Shown here: positions 26,066-34,296 of the stretch, piece by piece | How the letters are laid out: each line of letters opens with the position of its first letter | How positions within the stretch are numbered: position 1 is the stretch's first letter | Origin: Propionispora hippei DSM 15287 | GTDB taxonomy: Bacteria > Bacillota > Negativicutes > Propionisporales > Propionisporaceae | DNA: 64,000 nucleotides | Assembly (NCBI RefSeq): GCF_900141835.1 | Contig: NZ_FQZD01000019.1 | Coordinates: 1-64,000 of the forward strand | Reading direction: 5' to 3' | Made by a program: the position numbers and the translations under genes | Notes under the pieces: model-generated | The model's database searches: none | The model's input: the letters and a program-made list of their open reading frames with translations, nothing else | Told to the model about the DNA's origin: nothing

Positions 26066-26099
26066 AAAAGACAGCCGGACGGAGCCGGCTGTCTTTTTT
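26064..26099 (+). terminator. terminator of the tetrapyrrole operon
   Basis: AAAAAAGACAGCCGG and CCGGCTGTCTTTTTT pair perfectly over 15 bp around ACGGAG. Confidence 0.92.
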
Positions 26100-26241
26100 G
26101 CTTTTTTGCCGCAACAGGAATTATAAAAAAGACGGAGAATAAAGAAAACCATTCACTGCCCGCCAGGGTTGTCTGCAAACTGGCCGAAGGGTCCTAAGAC
26201 TGTGGTGAAACGTAAGGGGATAACGCGCAAGGAGAGATAGG

Positions 26242-27975
26242 ATGAGAATAGAAAAGCTTGCCACCTTAAAAAACGCCTGGAAGCTGGCCAAAGGTTACTG
26301 GGTATCGGAGGAACGCTGGCGGGCCAGAGGGCTGCTGGCCGCAATTGTGGCACTCAATCTGGGGATTGTTTATATCAATGTCTTAATCAACGCGTGGCGC
26401 AACACATTTTACAATGTATTAAACGAGCGCAACAAGGATGGTTTTATCAGCGCTCTGGGCGACTTTAGCCTGCTGGCCGGTATCTTTATTGTCATTGCCG
26501 GTTATCAGCTTTACCTGCGGATGATGCTGACCATTCGCTGGCGCAAATGGCTGACCAAGCAGTACCTGGGCGACTGGCTGTCCAATCAGACCTTCTACCG
26601 GATGAAGCTGGTGGACCGTGAGAATACCGATAACCCTGACCAGCGGATCAGTGAAGATATTAATCTTTTTGTTTCCCATGCGTTGACGTTGTCGCTCGGA
26701 CTGCTGCGAGAAGGGGTAACACTGGTTTCCTTCATTGTCATTTTGTGGCACATGTCGGGAACGTTGGAAATTCCGCTGGGACAGACGGTATTCGTGGTCA
26801 GCGGTTATCTGGTGTGGGCCGCCATTGCCTACGCCGGCCTGGGAACCTGGCTTACCGTAAAGCTGGGCAAACCGCTGGTCAGCCTTAATTTCATTCAGCA
26901 GCGTTATGAGGCTGATTTTCGTTTCAGCCTGATGCGGTTGCGGGAAAACAGCGAAAGCGTGGCCTTGTATAAAGGCCAGCAAGAAGAGGAGAAGAACTTT
27001 ATAGCCAGGTTCCAGCAAGTGTTCGGAAACTACTGGAAACTCATGAACCTCAATAAGCGGCTGACCTGGTTTACCGCCGGTTATGGACAGCTTTCGATCA
27101 TCTTCGGCATTTTGGTGGCCGCGCCGCGCTATTTTGCCAATAAGATCAGCCTGGGTGAAATGTTTCAGATTGCCGATGCCTATGGGACGGTGCAATCGTC
27201 GCTTTCCTTCTTTATTGACAGTTTTACCCAGCTTGCCGAGTGGAAGGCGGTTATCGACCGGTTGGGGCAATTTTCGACCAATATGGAGAAAGTGCAAACC
27301 CTGCGCAATGAGGTGGCCGAACCGGAAATCCGCCGTCAGGCCCAGCTGGAACTGGCTGTGGAAGAGCTGGACGTACTGCGGCCGGACGGGCATCGTCTGT
27401 TAGCCGACTTTAGCCTGCGCTTATTGCCGGGAGAATCGCTGTTGGTGAGCGGCCCTTCGGGCTGCGGCAAGAGTACTCTGCTGCGCGCTCTGGCCGGGAT
27501 CTGGCCGTTTGGCCGGGGCACGATTACCTTCCCGGCGGACAAACAGGCTTTCTTTTTACCGCAGAAGTCTTATATTCCGATCGCCACACTGCGCCAGGCG
27601 ATCGGTTATCCGGGACTGACCCGCCCGGTGGAGGATGACCAGCTCCGGCTGGTTCTGGAGGAGTGCCGCCTGTCATTTTTGGCGGGGCGCCTGGACGACA
27701 TGGAGGACTGGGCTCAGGTGCTGTCGCTGGGCGAACAGCAGCGGCTGGCTTTCGCCAGGGTGCTGCTGCAGCAGCCGGATATTCTTATCCTGGATGAGGC
27801 AACTACCGCGCTGGATGAACCGACCGAGCAGCAGTTGTACCGCCTGCTCAAAGAGCGGCTGCCGCAGGCCATCTTAATCAGTGTCGGTCATCGCAGCACC
27901 CTGTTCCAATATCACCAAACCAAGCTGGAACTGGATGGCCGGGGCGGCTGGACGATACTGCCGGTGGGGGCATAG
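26242..27975 (+). CDS. ABC transporter, fused permease-ATPase of the SbmA/BacA-YddA type
   Basis: 577 residues. The N-terminal 330 residues contain about six membrane segments and the SbmA/BacA-like membrane domain (NAWRNTFYNVLNERN, RWRKWLTKQYLGDWL, NPDQRISEDINLF). The C-terminal ATPase has Walker A SGPSGCGKSTLL, signature LSLGEQQRLAFAR and Walker B ILILDEATTALDE. Such half-transporters form homodimers. In other bacteria they import peptides or B12 (BacA/Rv1819c-like) or are of unknown function (YddA). The preceding tetrapyrrole operon makes corrinoid traffic an attractive guess, but it is only a guess because the hemL terminator separates them. Confidence 0.87.
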   Translation: MRIEKLATLKNAWKLAKGYWVSEERWRARGLLAAIVALNLGIVYINVLINAWRNTFYNVLNERNKDGFISALGDFSLLAGIFIVIAGYQLYLRMMLTIRWRKWLTKQYLGDWLSNQTFYRMKLVDRENTDNPDQRISEDINLFVSHALTLSLGLLREGVTLVSFIVILWHMSGTLEIPLGQTVFVVSGYLVWAAIAYAGLGTWLTVKLGKPLVSLNFIQQRYEADFRFSLMRLRENSESVALYKGQQEEEKNFIARFQQVFGNYWKLMNLNKRLTWFTAGYGQLSIIFGILVAAPRYFANKISLGEMFQIADAYGTVQSSLSFFIDSFTQLAEWKAVIDRLGQFSTNMEKVQTLRNEVAEPEIRRQAQLELAVEELDVLRPDGHRLLADFSLRLLPGESLLVSGPSGCGKSTLLRALAGIWPFGRGTITFPADKQAFFLPQKSYIPIATLRQAIGYPGLTRPVEDDQLRLVLEECRLSFLAGRLDDMEDWAQVLSLGEQQRLAFARVLLQQPDILILDEATTALDEPTEQQLYRLLKERLPQAILISVGHRSTLFQYHQTKLELDGRGGWTILPVGA

Positions 27976-28221
27976 TCCCTTGACGGAAGCAAAGCTCTGG
28001 TTATCTTACGGATTTTTTCCTGCCGGTTCCGTTTTCATCACTTTACAGAGGTCCGGCAAGTGCGGCTTCACCGCCATACAAGATAAAAAAGCCCTTCCGG
28101 ACTAACCTTAAGCCTCAATCCGGTTAAGGTCCAGGATGCCATCTAATTTTCATAACACCTTTACAATGTTTACCTAAAGTAAAGTTTTGGAGAAGATACT
28201 GTTAAAAATGCACCATATAAA
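27976..28221. other. intergenic, no gene seen
   Basis: Contains a short inverted repeat ACCTTAA/TTAAGGT (28105-28130), which might be a weak end-of-transcript structure. No ORF with a ribosome site is seen; the stretch becomes AT-rich toward 28221. Confidence 0.4.
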
Positions 28222-28250
28222 TTTACAATTGTACATTTATAGTGTATAAT
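28222..28250 (+). promoter_or_regulatory. promoter of the small orphan gene
   Basis: TTTACA at 28222, 17-bp spacer containing the palindrome TGTACA, and TATAAT at 28245. Confidence 0.65.
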
Positions 28251-28283
28251 AGAGGCAAACTTAAGAGAAAGGCCGTGACGCAC

Positions 28284-28526
28284 ATGGCGATTTGGCGAGT
28301 CGAGTTGGAGAGTAGGGATTACGATTACTACCGAAAATGGCTGCACAATCGAGGATTCATTGCGGCAGGTTATTTTTCTTCTAATGGTTTTGATGTGAAA
28401 AAGATGCGCAAATTAGCCGAAGCAGGTAAAGTGGATGCCATGCGCTGTGTTTTTGGTAAATCGGTTCGCTGGTATTATTCGGAAACACAGGCGGAATTGG
28501 CTCGCCTTAGAGGAGAACTTGGTTAG
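28284..28526 (+). CDS. 80-residue protein of unknown function
   Basis: The ATG at 28284 starts MAIWRVELESRDYDYYRKWL; a start at 28242 lies inside the promoter -10 box. The protein is basic, soluble and rich in aromatic residues: three or four Tyr near the start, then FIAAGYFSSNGFDVKKM, a Lys/Arg-rich helix and a final Leu/Glu-rich helix. No cysteines form a motif, and there is no membrane segment. I do not recognise the family. It is monocistronic, with a near-consensus promoter before and a hairpin plus MITE-like element after it. A small nucleic-acid-binding protein is possible, but this is not shown. Confidence 0.65.
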   Translation: MAIWRVELESRDYDYYRKWLHNRGFIAAGYFSSNGFDVKKMRKLAEAGKVDAMRCVFGKSVRWYYSETQAELARLRGELG

Positions 28527-28557
28527 AGTGCCGAAATGAATAGAAGATGATTTGACG

Positions 28558-28590
28558 ATGCCTGCCGGTATAACGGCAGGCATTCATTCT
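28558..28590 (+). terminator. hairpin after the small orphan gene
   Basis: ATGCCTGCCG and CGGCAGGCAT pair over 10 bp around GTATAA; the tail TCATTCT is only moderately T-rich. Confidence 0.6.
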
Positions 28591-28669
28591 AGGGAACCAC
28601 TGATTTATTCACGCTGCACATCCTGACGGATCTTTTTCCGGCTGGCTCATTAAATCAGCGGTTCCCTAG
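28589..28669. repeat. MITE-like palindromic element, copy 1
   Basis: 81 bp. It starts CTAGGGAACCACTGATTTAT and ends (reverse complement) CTAGGGAACCGCTGATTTAA, giving near-perfect 20-bp terminal inverted repeats. The interior CGGATCTTTTTCCGGCTGGCT recurs in copy 2. No ORF. The outer CTAG or TA may be target sequence. Confidence 0.8.
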
Positions 28670-28804
28670 TTCTTCACCAACTTCTGAAGCTGCAATTTCA
28701 AAGTTGGCGGAGCACTCAGGTCGCGGCAGGATTTGCCGGTGGCATGTCGTATTAAAGTTTCCTATATGACTAGATGAATCATATTACATCAAGAGGTGAT
28801 AAGA

Positions 28805-29299
28805 ATGAAAGCGGCGCTCATCGTGATTGATATTCAAAAAGCGTTTTTCAAAAGAAGTCCCGAAACGGCCAGATCGCTCGAGGAGGCCATTATGGTCGCC
28901 AATGAGGCAATTGCCCTGTTCCGGTCCCGGCAGTTGCCGGTTATCTGTGTGCAGCATCACAATGAAGCCAGCGGGGTGGTGCCCGGTGCCGATGGATTTC
29001 TTCTGCCGGAGCATCTGAACATCCGGCCCGATGATCCCCATTTTGTCAAGACCTACGGCAATGCCTTTACCAAGACCGGTCTGGCCGGTGAGCTTGCCGC
29101 CCTGGGCGTGGACACGGTGATTCTGACCGGTTATTGTGCCGAGTTTTGCGTGTTGTCCACCTATCGCGGCGCCTTGGATCTTGATCTGACGCCTATTTTG
29201 CTGCGGGGGGCGATTGCCAGCCGGAATCCACAGAATATTCCCTTCGTGGAAAACGTCAACGAGCTTATTTCGTTAGGCGCCTTGAAAAGGCTGCTGTGA
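28805..29299 (+). CDS. isochorismatase-family cysteine hydrolase
   Basis: 164 residues from the ATG at 28805, with AGAGGTG upstream. The triad is visible: Asp in ALIVIDIQKAFF, Lys in HFVKTYGNAF and nucleophilic Cys in TGYCAEFCVLSTYRGAL. This set fits nicotinamidase/N-carbamoylsarcosine amidase-type hydrolases rather than isochorismatase proper. Substrate unknown. It stands alone, flanked by repeat elements. Confidence 0.85.
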   Translation: MKAALIVIDIQKAFFKRSPETARSLEEAIMVANEAIALFRSRQLPVICVQHHNEASGVVPGADGFLLPEHLNIRPDDPHFVKTYGNAFTKTGLAGELAALGVDTVILTGYCAEFCVLSTYRGALDLDLTPILLRGAIASRNPQNIPFVENVNELISLGALKRLL

Positions 29300-29399
29300 C
29301 GGCAGCGCCGGGTTACGGAATATAGACTGTCAGCATTCACCGGATTAGAGTGGTAGGGTGCTATCCTGGTTGGGCGCTAGCCAGGCGGCAAAACAGGTA

Positions 29400-29473
29400 A
29401 GGGGCTGTCGCGGGAGGGCTTTTTTCGCAGAATGTAAGTCTGCGGTAAAAAAGCATTTCCTGCGGCAGCCCCT
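29400..29473. repeat. 74-bp palindromic hairpin element between converging genes
   Basis: AGGGGCTGTCGC/GCGGCAGCCCCT, GCTTTTTT/AAAAAAGC and CGCAGA/TCTGCG are nested, so the entire stretch folds on itself. The outer flanks AACAGG/TGTTT extend it. It lies between converging genes and could serve as a bidirectional terminator or be a dispersed palindrome. Confidence 0.7.
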
Positions 29474-29476
29474 GTT

Positions 29477-31438
29477 TCACGGGAGGGTGTTGGTTGGGGG
29501 AAGCGGGGTATTTTTAAAATTCAAATCCAGTGCGTTTTGCTCCGGTAGCGGACGGCTGACCAAATAGCCCTGAATATGGTCACAGTTCAGGTTGATCAAG
29601 GCATAAAGCTGCTCCGGCGTTTCCACTCCTTCGGCGACTACGGCGATATTCATCTGGTGGGCCAGGTGAATAATAGTGCTGATAATGGCGGCCGAAGCCA
29701 GGCTGTTGGAGGCCTGATGAAGGAAGGATTTGTCTATCTTCAGTGTGTCGATCGGCAGTTGGCTTAGATAAGTCAGCGAGGAATAGCCTGTGCCGAAATC
29801 GTCCAAAGCAATGCGCAGTCCCAACTGGCGCAGCCGTTTTAATTGCTGTACGCAGAAATCGAAAGACTCAATCAATACTGATTCGGTGATTTCCAGCTCC
29901 AGACTGTCGGCAGGATAATTTTCTTCCGCCAGAATGCGTTCCACCCGTTGGGCAAAGTCGGTCTGCATAAGCTGCTGCGCCGAGATGTTTGCGGCAATGC
30001 GGACCGGTTCCCGGCAGCGGCTGCTGATCAGCCGCCCGAACTGGCAGGCTGAACGGAGCACCCAGTCACCGATAGGCAGGATTAACCCGGTTTCTTCGGC
30101 GATTGGAATAAATGACAGCGGCGAGATCATCCCCTTAGCGGGATGGTTCCAGCGGATAAGCGCTTCAAATGCGATGGCCCGGCCGGAGGATAATTCGATC
30201 TGCGGCTGATAGTGAAGACAGAACTGATTGGCAGTCAAGGCGGAATAAAGGTCGGTTTCCATCTGTACGCGGCCCCGCAGGGCTTGCTGCATTTCCTTGG
30301 TATACAGCCGCCAGGTCTTGCGGCCCGAGGACTTGGCACGGTATAACGCGCTGTTGGCGTTAAGCATAAGCTGTTCGGCTGTTGCCCCGTCGCTGAACAC
30401 AGCCGCACCGAGGCTGCAGGATAGATTAAAGCTGCTGTCGCGGATGGCAAAGGGTTTTTGAAAATTCGACAGGATGCATTTGGCCCATTCACCGATCGGG
30501 AAATGCCCAAGCGGACTGATGATAACACCGAACTCGTCACCGCCGATCCGGGCGATTTCGCTTTGCGGCGGCAGGCAATGGCGCAGGCGGTTGGCCACAT
30601 CAAGCAGCACGCTGTCACCCAGGGAATTGCCCCAGGAGGCATTAATCAGCTTGAAATTATCCAAATCAATCAAAAAAATACAGCCGTTATGGTTATTACC
30701 TGCCGCCCTGGCCATAGCGGCAGACAGCTTTTCCCGGAAGCCGAAGAGGTTGGGCAGGCTGGTAAGCGGGTCATGATAGGCCAGGTGACAAATATATTCT
30801 TCCTGAATCTTGCGCGACGTAATATCGGTATACGAGCCGGACATGCGCAGCGGGGTTCTGTCTTTGCCGAACAGCGCTTTGCCGCGGGCATGAATCCAGA
30901 TCCATTGATTAGGCGGCACCAGGAAGCGGTATTCCGCATCATAAGAAGCTGTGGCGCCCAGAAGGTGCTCCTTGATCGCCTTTTTGCGCAGGGCCCTATC
31001 CTCGGGATGGATGCGCTCCTCCCATAGGCTGGGAAAATTAGGGTCTGCCGTGGTTAATTTGACTTTTTCCTCCCAGTGGGGAGAGAGCGTCCGGTTGTTT
31101 CTCTTTAAGTCCCAATCCCAGATGGCATCGTTGGAGGCTTCGATGGCCAGGCGGTATTTTGCCTCGCTTTCGGCCAAGGCCCTTTGACTCTCTTCCAGTT
31201 CACTCACCTTGCTGCGCAGTACTTCCTCGGTGGCGGCGAGCTGGCCGTACAGTTCTTCCAACTCCATGTAGCTGCGGTGCAACTGGTCGCGGGTAATTGA
31301 CAGCGGATCACCGGGTAAAGCCGGTGCCTGTTTGGGAAATTCTATAGCCGGCAGCAGTGTGTTCCTCGTACAGCGGAGTGTCTCTTTGCGGTGCGGCGCG
31401 CCTGGAAGACGGGAATAGAAGCTAGCATGCCTGGGCAT
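29477..31438 (-). CDS. PAS-GGDEF-EAL cyclic-di-GMP phosphodiesterase/cyclase
   Basis: 653 residues, ATG at 31438 with GGGAGGTAG. A coiled coil (about 50-95, SYMELEELYGQLAATEEVLR) leads to a PAS_3 domain (YRLAIEASNDAIWDWDLK with PNQWIWIHARGKALF). GGDEF has an intact IARIGGDEFGV, and EAL has FEALIRWNHP, DDFGTGYSSLTYL, KIDKSF and EGVETPEQ, all residues expected for activity. No membrane segment, so it is a cytosolic sensor. Hydrolysis of c-di-GMP is likely; the cyclase half could be regulatory. A short ORF ends 17 nt inside its start, implying translational coupling. Confidence 0.9.
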   Translation of the reverse strand: MPRHASFYSRLPGAPHRKETLRCTRNTLLPAIEFPKQAPALPGDPLSITRDQLHRSYMELEELYGQLAATEEVLRSKVSELEESQRALAESEAKYRLAIEASNDAIWDWDLKRNNRTLSPHWEEKVKLTTADPNFPSLWEERIHPEDRALRKKAIKEHLLGATASYDAEYRFLVPPNQWIWIHARGKALFGKDRTPLRMSGSYTDITSRKIQEEYICHLAYHDPLTSLPNLFGFREKLSAAMARAAGNNHNGCIFLIDLDNFKLINASWGNSLGDSVLLDVANRLRHCLPPQSEIARIGGDEFGVIISPLGHFPIGEWAKCILSNFQKPFAIRDSSFNLSCSLGAAVFSDGATAEQLMLNANSALYRAKSSGRKTWRLYTKEMQQALRGRVQMETDLYSALTANQFCLHYQPQIELSSGRAIAFEALIRWNHPAKGMISPLSFIPIAEETGLILPIGDWVLRSACQFGRLISSRCREPVRIAANISAQQLMQTDFAQRVERILAEENYPADSLELEITESVLIESFDFCVQQLKRLRQLGLRIALDDFGTGYSSLTYLSQLPIDTLKIDKSFLHQASNSLASAAIISTIIHLAHQMNIAVVAEGVETPEQLYALINLNCDHIQGYLVSRPLPEQNALDLNFKNTPLPPTNTLP

Positions 31439-31628
31439 AAGCTACCTCCCTCTCCGCCGGGGAAAGTAAGGCCGACAACCCCGTCGGCGGAGCAAAGAAA
31501 ACCGAGCCGGAATAGCCGGCCAGACAGCAATGTGTTGATAGATGACTGGATAAACAGACGCAAAAAACAGCGTTGGACATCAGAACAGCCCGAAGCGTCC
31601 AAGCAGGCGAGCGCTTTTCTTTATACAT
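31422..31628 (-). CDS. 68-residue ORF translationally coupled to the PAS-GGDEF-EAL gene
   Basis: The ATG at 31628 follows AAGGAG by 8 nt and opens MYKEKRSPAWTLRAVLMSNA, then a hydrophobic, Cys/Ser-rich middle (VFCVCLSSHLSTHCCLAGYS), ending AEREVAYAQAC. The frame continues 17 nt past the start codon of the downstream gene. The middle could insert in a membrane. No family recognised. The last third also carries the CTCCGCC/GGCGGAG stem just before the downstream ribosome site, so it may serve as a regulatory leader. Confidence 0.4.
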   Translation of the reverse strand: MYKEKRSPAWTLRAVLMSNAVFCVCLSSHLSTHCCLAGYSGSVFFAPPTGLSALLSPAEREVAYAQAC

Positions 31629-32070
31629 AGCAGCAACTCCTTCTGGGATTCGTACATAATCAGGACTAAAGTACAAGTAGGGGATAGATGAAATAGACAG
31701 GAAATAGGGTGTGTCTTCAAAATTAGCGAATAGTCGGTGACGAGTGATTTCCGGACAGACAAGGCAAAAATCCGCCGGAATTAATGAGGCTTATTTCCCG
31801 CGAGTACAACGAAATATAGCGTAAAGATCACCGTCAGTGGAGGGTTGGATAATTTGAAGATACGCCCTGGATCGCTAAATAATATAAAAAGGCAGAATAT
31901 CCAGAAAATACATAATTAATTCTAACATTCAACAATATCCCAAGAAATCCTGCTTTATCCTATAAATTGGTAAAAAAATCCGCACTTTTTTTATTGGTAA
32001 CCGACAAAGAGTATCATGCCATTAGTGATTGTAAATTTGTAAATTATTAACTAAATACCCGTTAGGTTCA
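31629..32070. other. intergenic between divergent signalling genes
   Basis: No gene seen. A weak minus-strand promoter candidate (TTGAAG at 31720, 17 bp, TCTATT at 31697) would serve the small ORF and the PAS-GGDEF-EAL gene. The rest is AT-rich without clear structure. Confidence 0.35.
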
Positions 32071-32109
32071 TGGTATAATATTTGTAAAATATTGCCGGGT
32101 AATATTACC
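32071..32109 (+). promoter_or_regulatory. extended -10 promoter with a 12-bp palindrome
   Basis: TGGTATAAT at 32071-32079 is an extended -10 box without a good -35, which suggests activator dependence. GGTAATATTACC at 32098-32109 is a perfect palindrome just after the expected start, a likely regulator site for the phosphatase gene. Confidence 0.5.
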
Positions 32110-32188
32110 GTCTTTTTGTGCTGGCGTGACGGTCCGGCTGTTGGCTAAAAGTACATATGGACAGTATGAATGAAGATGAGGTATCGGT

Positions 32189-34219
32189 ATGAACAATCCG
32201 AAAGTCCGGCAGTCTGAGAATAATCAGTTTGCGCTAAGACAGGTGTTAGTGCGCGGTTGGCGGCGGCTGTCGCTGAGGCAGGTTTTTTTTCTGCCCTTTG
32301 CGGTACAGTTTGTTATCGCCACGGCTATTATCAGTTTTGTACTGCTTCATGGCGGGCAGCTATCGGTCAATTTTGTGGTTGACGAATTGCGCCGCCAAAC
32401 CCTGGAGCGGGTGCACGAGCAGTTGGACAGCCGTCTGCGGGAACCGATGAGTCTTAACCGCCTTCAGGCTGAGGCCTGGCATAACGGACAATTGGACTTA
32501 CAGCAGCCGTCCGTCCGGAACCGGTATTTCGTTAGCCTGCTCCGGTCCTTCCCGGAAGTGAATATGACCTTTGTCGGCTTGCCGGACGGTTCGTTTTATG
32601 GCGCCCGGCGCATCGATGACGGCCAGATTCAGGCGGTCAGCAACGACCGGATGACCGGTGGCAGCTCCTGGTTCTACTCGGTTAGCGGGCAGGGCGATGC
32701 CGTGGAGTGGAAAGAACAGTATGTGCAGCTGGACGCCCGGACCCGTCCCTGGTTTGAAGCGGCAGCCGGGGCCGGACATCCTGTTTTCAGCGGAATCTAT
32801 CGGGGGGTACTTTCGCGTGAACCAATCATTGCCGCCGTATATCCACTCTACGATCAAGCCGGGACACTGCAGGCGGTTTTCGCCGCCAATTATACTTTGT
32901 CCTGGTTGGAAGTGCTGCTGGACAAACTGGCAATCGGTCCGGCCGGGCAGGTATTCGTGACGGATGAAGACGGGCGGCTGGTTGCCGCTTCGGTTATGGC
33001 GGAGACCTTTTTTGTGCAGCATGGCAAGATCGAACGGATTCAGGCGATCAATGCGGATAATCTGGTACTGCGGACGGCGGCCCGTACCTTGGCTGCCCGC
33101 AGGGAGGCGGCGGCGGTTGAGTTTGATCTGGAGGGCCGTCATTATCTGGTGAATATGGCACCCTTTCAGGAATACGGATTAAACTGGAAAACCTATGTGG
33201 TGCTGGACAGCGGCGTTTTTCTCGCAGGCATCAACCAGGCGCTGGGGTACACGGTGCTGATTATTTTTCTGGCGATGCTGATTTTTCTGGCGCTGTCGGC
33301 CTGGACCTCGCGCTGGATTACCCGGCCAATTCTGCGGCTGAATGATGCCTCCCGGGAATTGGCAGCCGGCCGCTATCAACCGGTGCCCGACGATGACCGT
33401 CAGGATGAATTGGGCCAGCTCAGCCGGTCCTTTAACCGGACCGCCCGGCAACTGACCGAGCTGGTCGGCCAGCTCGAGGCCCGGGTGGCGGAGCGGACCC
33501 GTGATCTGGAACTGCGGACCGAGACCGAGCAGGTTATGCGACAGCGGCTGTTCGCCGAGCTGAGCAAGGCCGGCAAGGTGCAAAGAGGCCTGCTGCCGGA
33601 GCCTGTTGAAGAGAAGCGTCTGTCGATACAGCCCATATATGAACCCTGCATGCTGGTGAGCGGCGACTCTTATGACTATCAGTGGTGCGGTGAAGGAGTG
33701 CTGCGGGGTTATCTGATTGATGTAATGGGACATGGGGCGGCTACCGCGCTGCAGACAGCGGCTATTCAGGTTATGATCCGGGAAATCACGGCTGCCGGCA
33801 TGTCGCTGGAAGAGGGAATTCGCACGCTAAACCAGCGGGTGGGACGTTATCTCGACGAGGATCTTTTGGTGGCGGCCTTCTTCTTCGAGCTGGATTTTAC
33901 GGCGTGGGAGCTGCGGTATGCCGCGGCCGGCATTACTGAATTCTATTTGGCGGCTGCCTCCGGTCAGGGCCGCATCATTACGGAAGGCATGTTTCTCGGC
34001 ATTAGCGAGCAGCCCGATTTTGAAGTAAAAAGCCGGCCGGTACAGCCGGGCGACCGGTTCTGTTTTTACACCGACGGCATAGCCGAAGTGCTGACGGAAA
34101 ATTTTCTGTTGCCAAAAGGGGAACCTTTCGAGGTCTTTTGCGGCCATTTCCGGGAGCTGGCCGAAGCCGGTGTTCAGCGGGATGATGTGACGGCCGTATG
34201 CCTGGAAGTAAAAGGATGA
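32189..34219 (+). CDS. membrane Cache-HAMP sensor with SpoIIE-type PP2C phosphatase
   Basis: 676 residues. The first transmembrane helix (about 37-55) and an extracellular double-Cache region follow the start (ARTRPWFEAAAGAGHPVFSG, EPIIAAVYPLYDQAG). A second helix (YTVLIIFLAMLIFLALSAW) leads to HAMP and a coiled coil. From about 465 comes the PP2C_SIG domain: AGKVQRGLLPEP, LVSGDSYDY, LIDVMGHGAATAL and RDDVTAVCLEV contain the metal-binding aspartates. It should dephosphorylate a Ser/Thr-phosphorylated anti-anti-sigma-type partner in response to a ligand. No STAS or anti-sigma gene is nearby, so the partner is elsewhere. Confidence 0.9.
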   Translation: MNNPKVRQSENNQFALRQVLVRGWRRLSLRQVFFLPFAVQFVIATAIISFVLLHGGQLSVNFVVDELRRQTLERVHEQLDSRLREPMSLNRLQAEAWHNGQLDLQQPSVRNRYFVSLLRSFPEVNMTFVGLPDGSFYGARRIDDGQIQAVSNDRMTGGSSWFYSVSGQGDAVEWKEQYVQLDARTRPWFEAAAGAGHPVFSGIYRGVLSREPIIAAVYPLYDQAGTLQAVFAANYTLSWLEVLLDKLAIGPAGQVFVTDEDGRLVAASVMAETFFVQHGKIERIQAINADNLVLRTAARTLAARREAAAVEFDLEGRHYLVNMAPFQEYGLNWKTYVVLDSGVFLAGINQALGYTVLIIFLAMLIFLALSAWTSRWITRPILRLNDASRELAAGRYQPVPDDDRQDELGQLSRSFNRTARQLTELVGQLEARVAERTRDLELRTETEQVMRQRLFAELSKAGKVQRGLLPEPVEEKRLSIQPIYEPCMLVSGDSYDYQWCGEGVLRGYLIDVMGHGAATALQTAAIQVMIREITAAGMSLEEGIRTLNQRVGRYLDEDLLVAAFFFELDFTAWELRYAAAGITEFYLAAASGQGRIITEGMFLGISEQPDFEVKSRPVQPGDRFCFYTDGIAEVLTENFLLPKGEPFEVFCGHFRELAEAGVQRDDVTAVCLEVKG

Positions 34220-34296
34220 ACGGGAATAATAAAGGATTTGCCGACGTTACCGGCGAAATATAAAATGAATATTTGTTTTCGCAAAAGGAGACCTAT

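Noticed and set aside
26242-27975. Corrinoid importer assignment for the SbmA/YddA-type transporter
   Set aside because: Tempting because of the adjacent tetrapyrrole operon, but a strong terminator separates them and no sequence feature fixes the substrate.
31439-31600. Possible c-di-GMP riboswitch before the PAS-GGDEF-EAL gene
   Set aside because: GGAGGTAGC and GC-rich stems recall GEMM, but the GGCAAACC and ACGCAAAGCC blocks are missing; treated as a coding leader with a hairpin.
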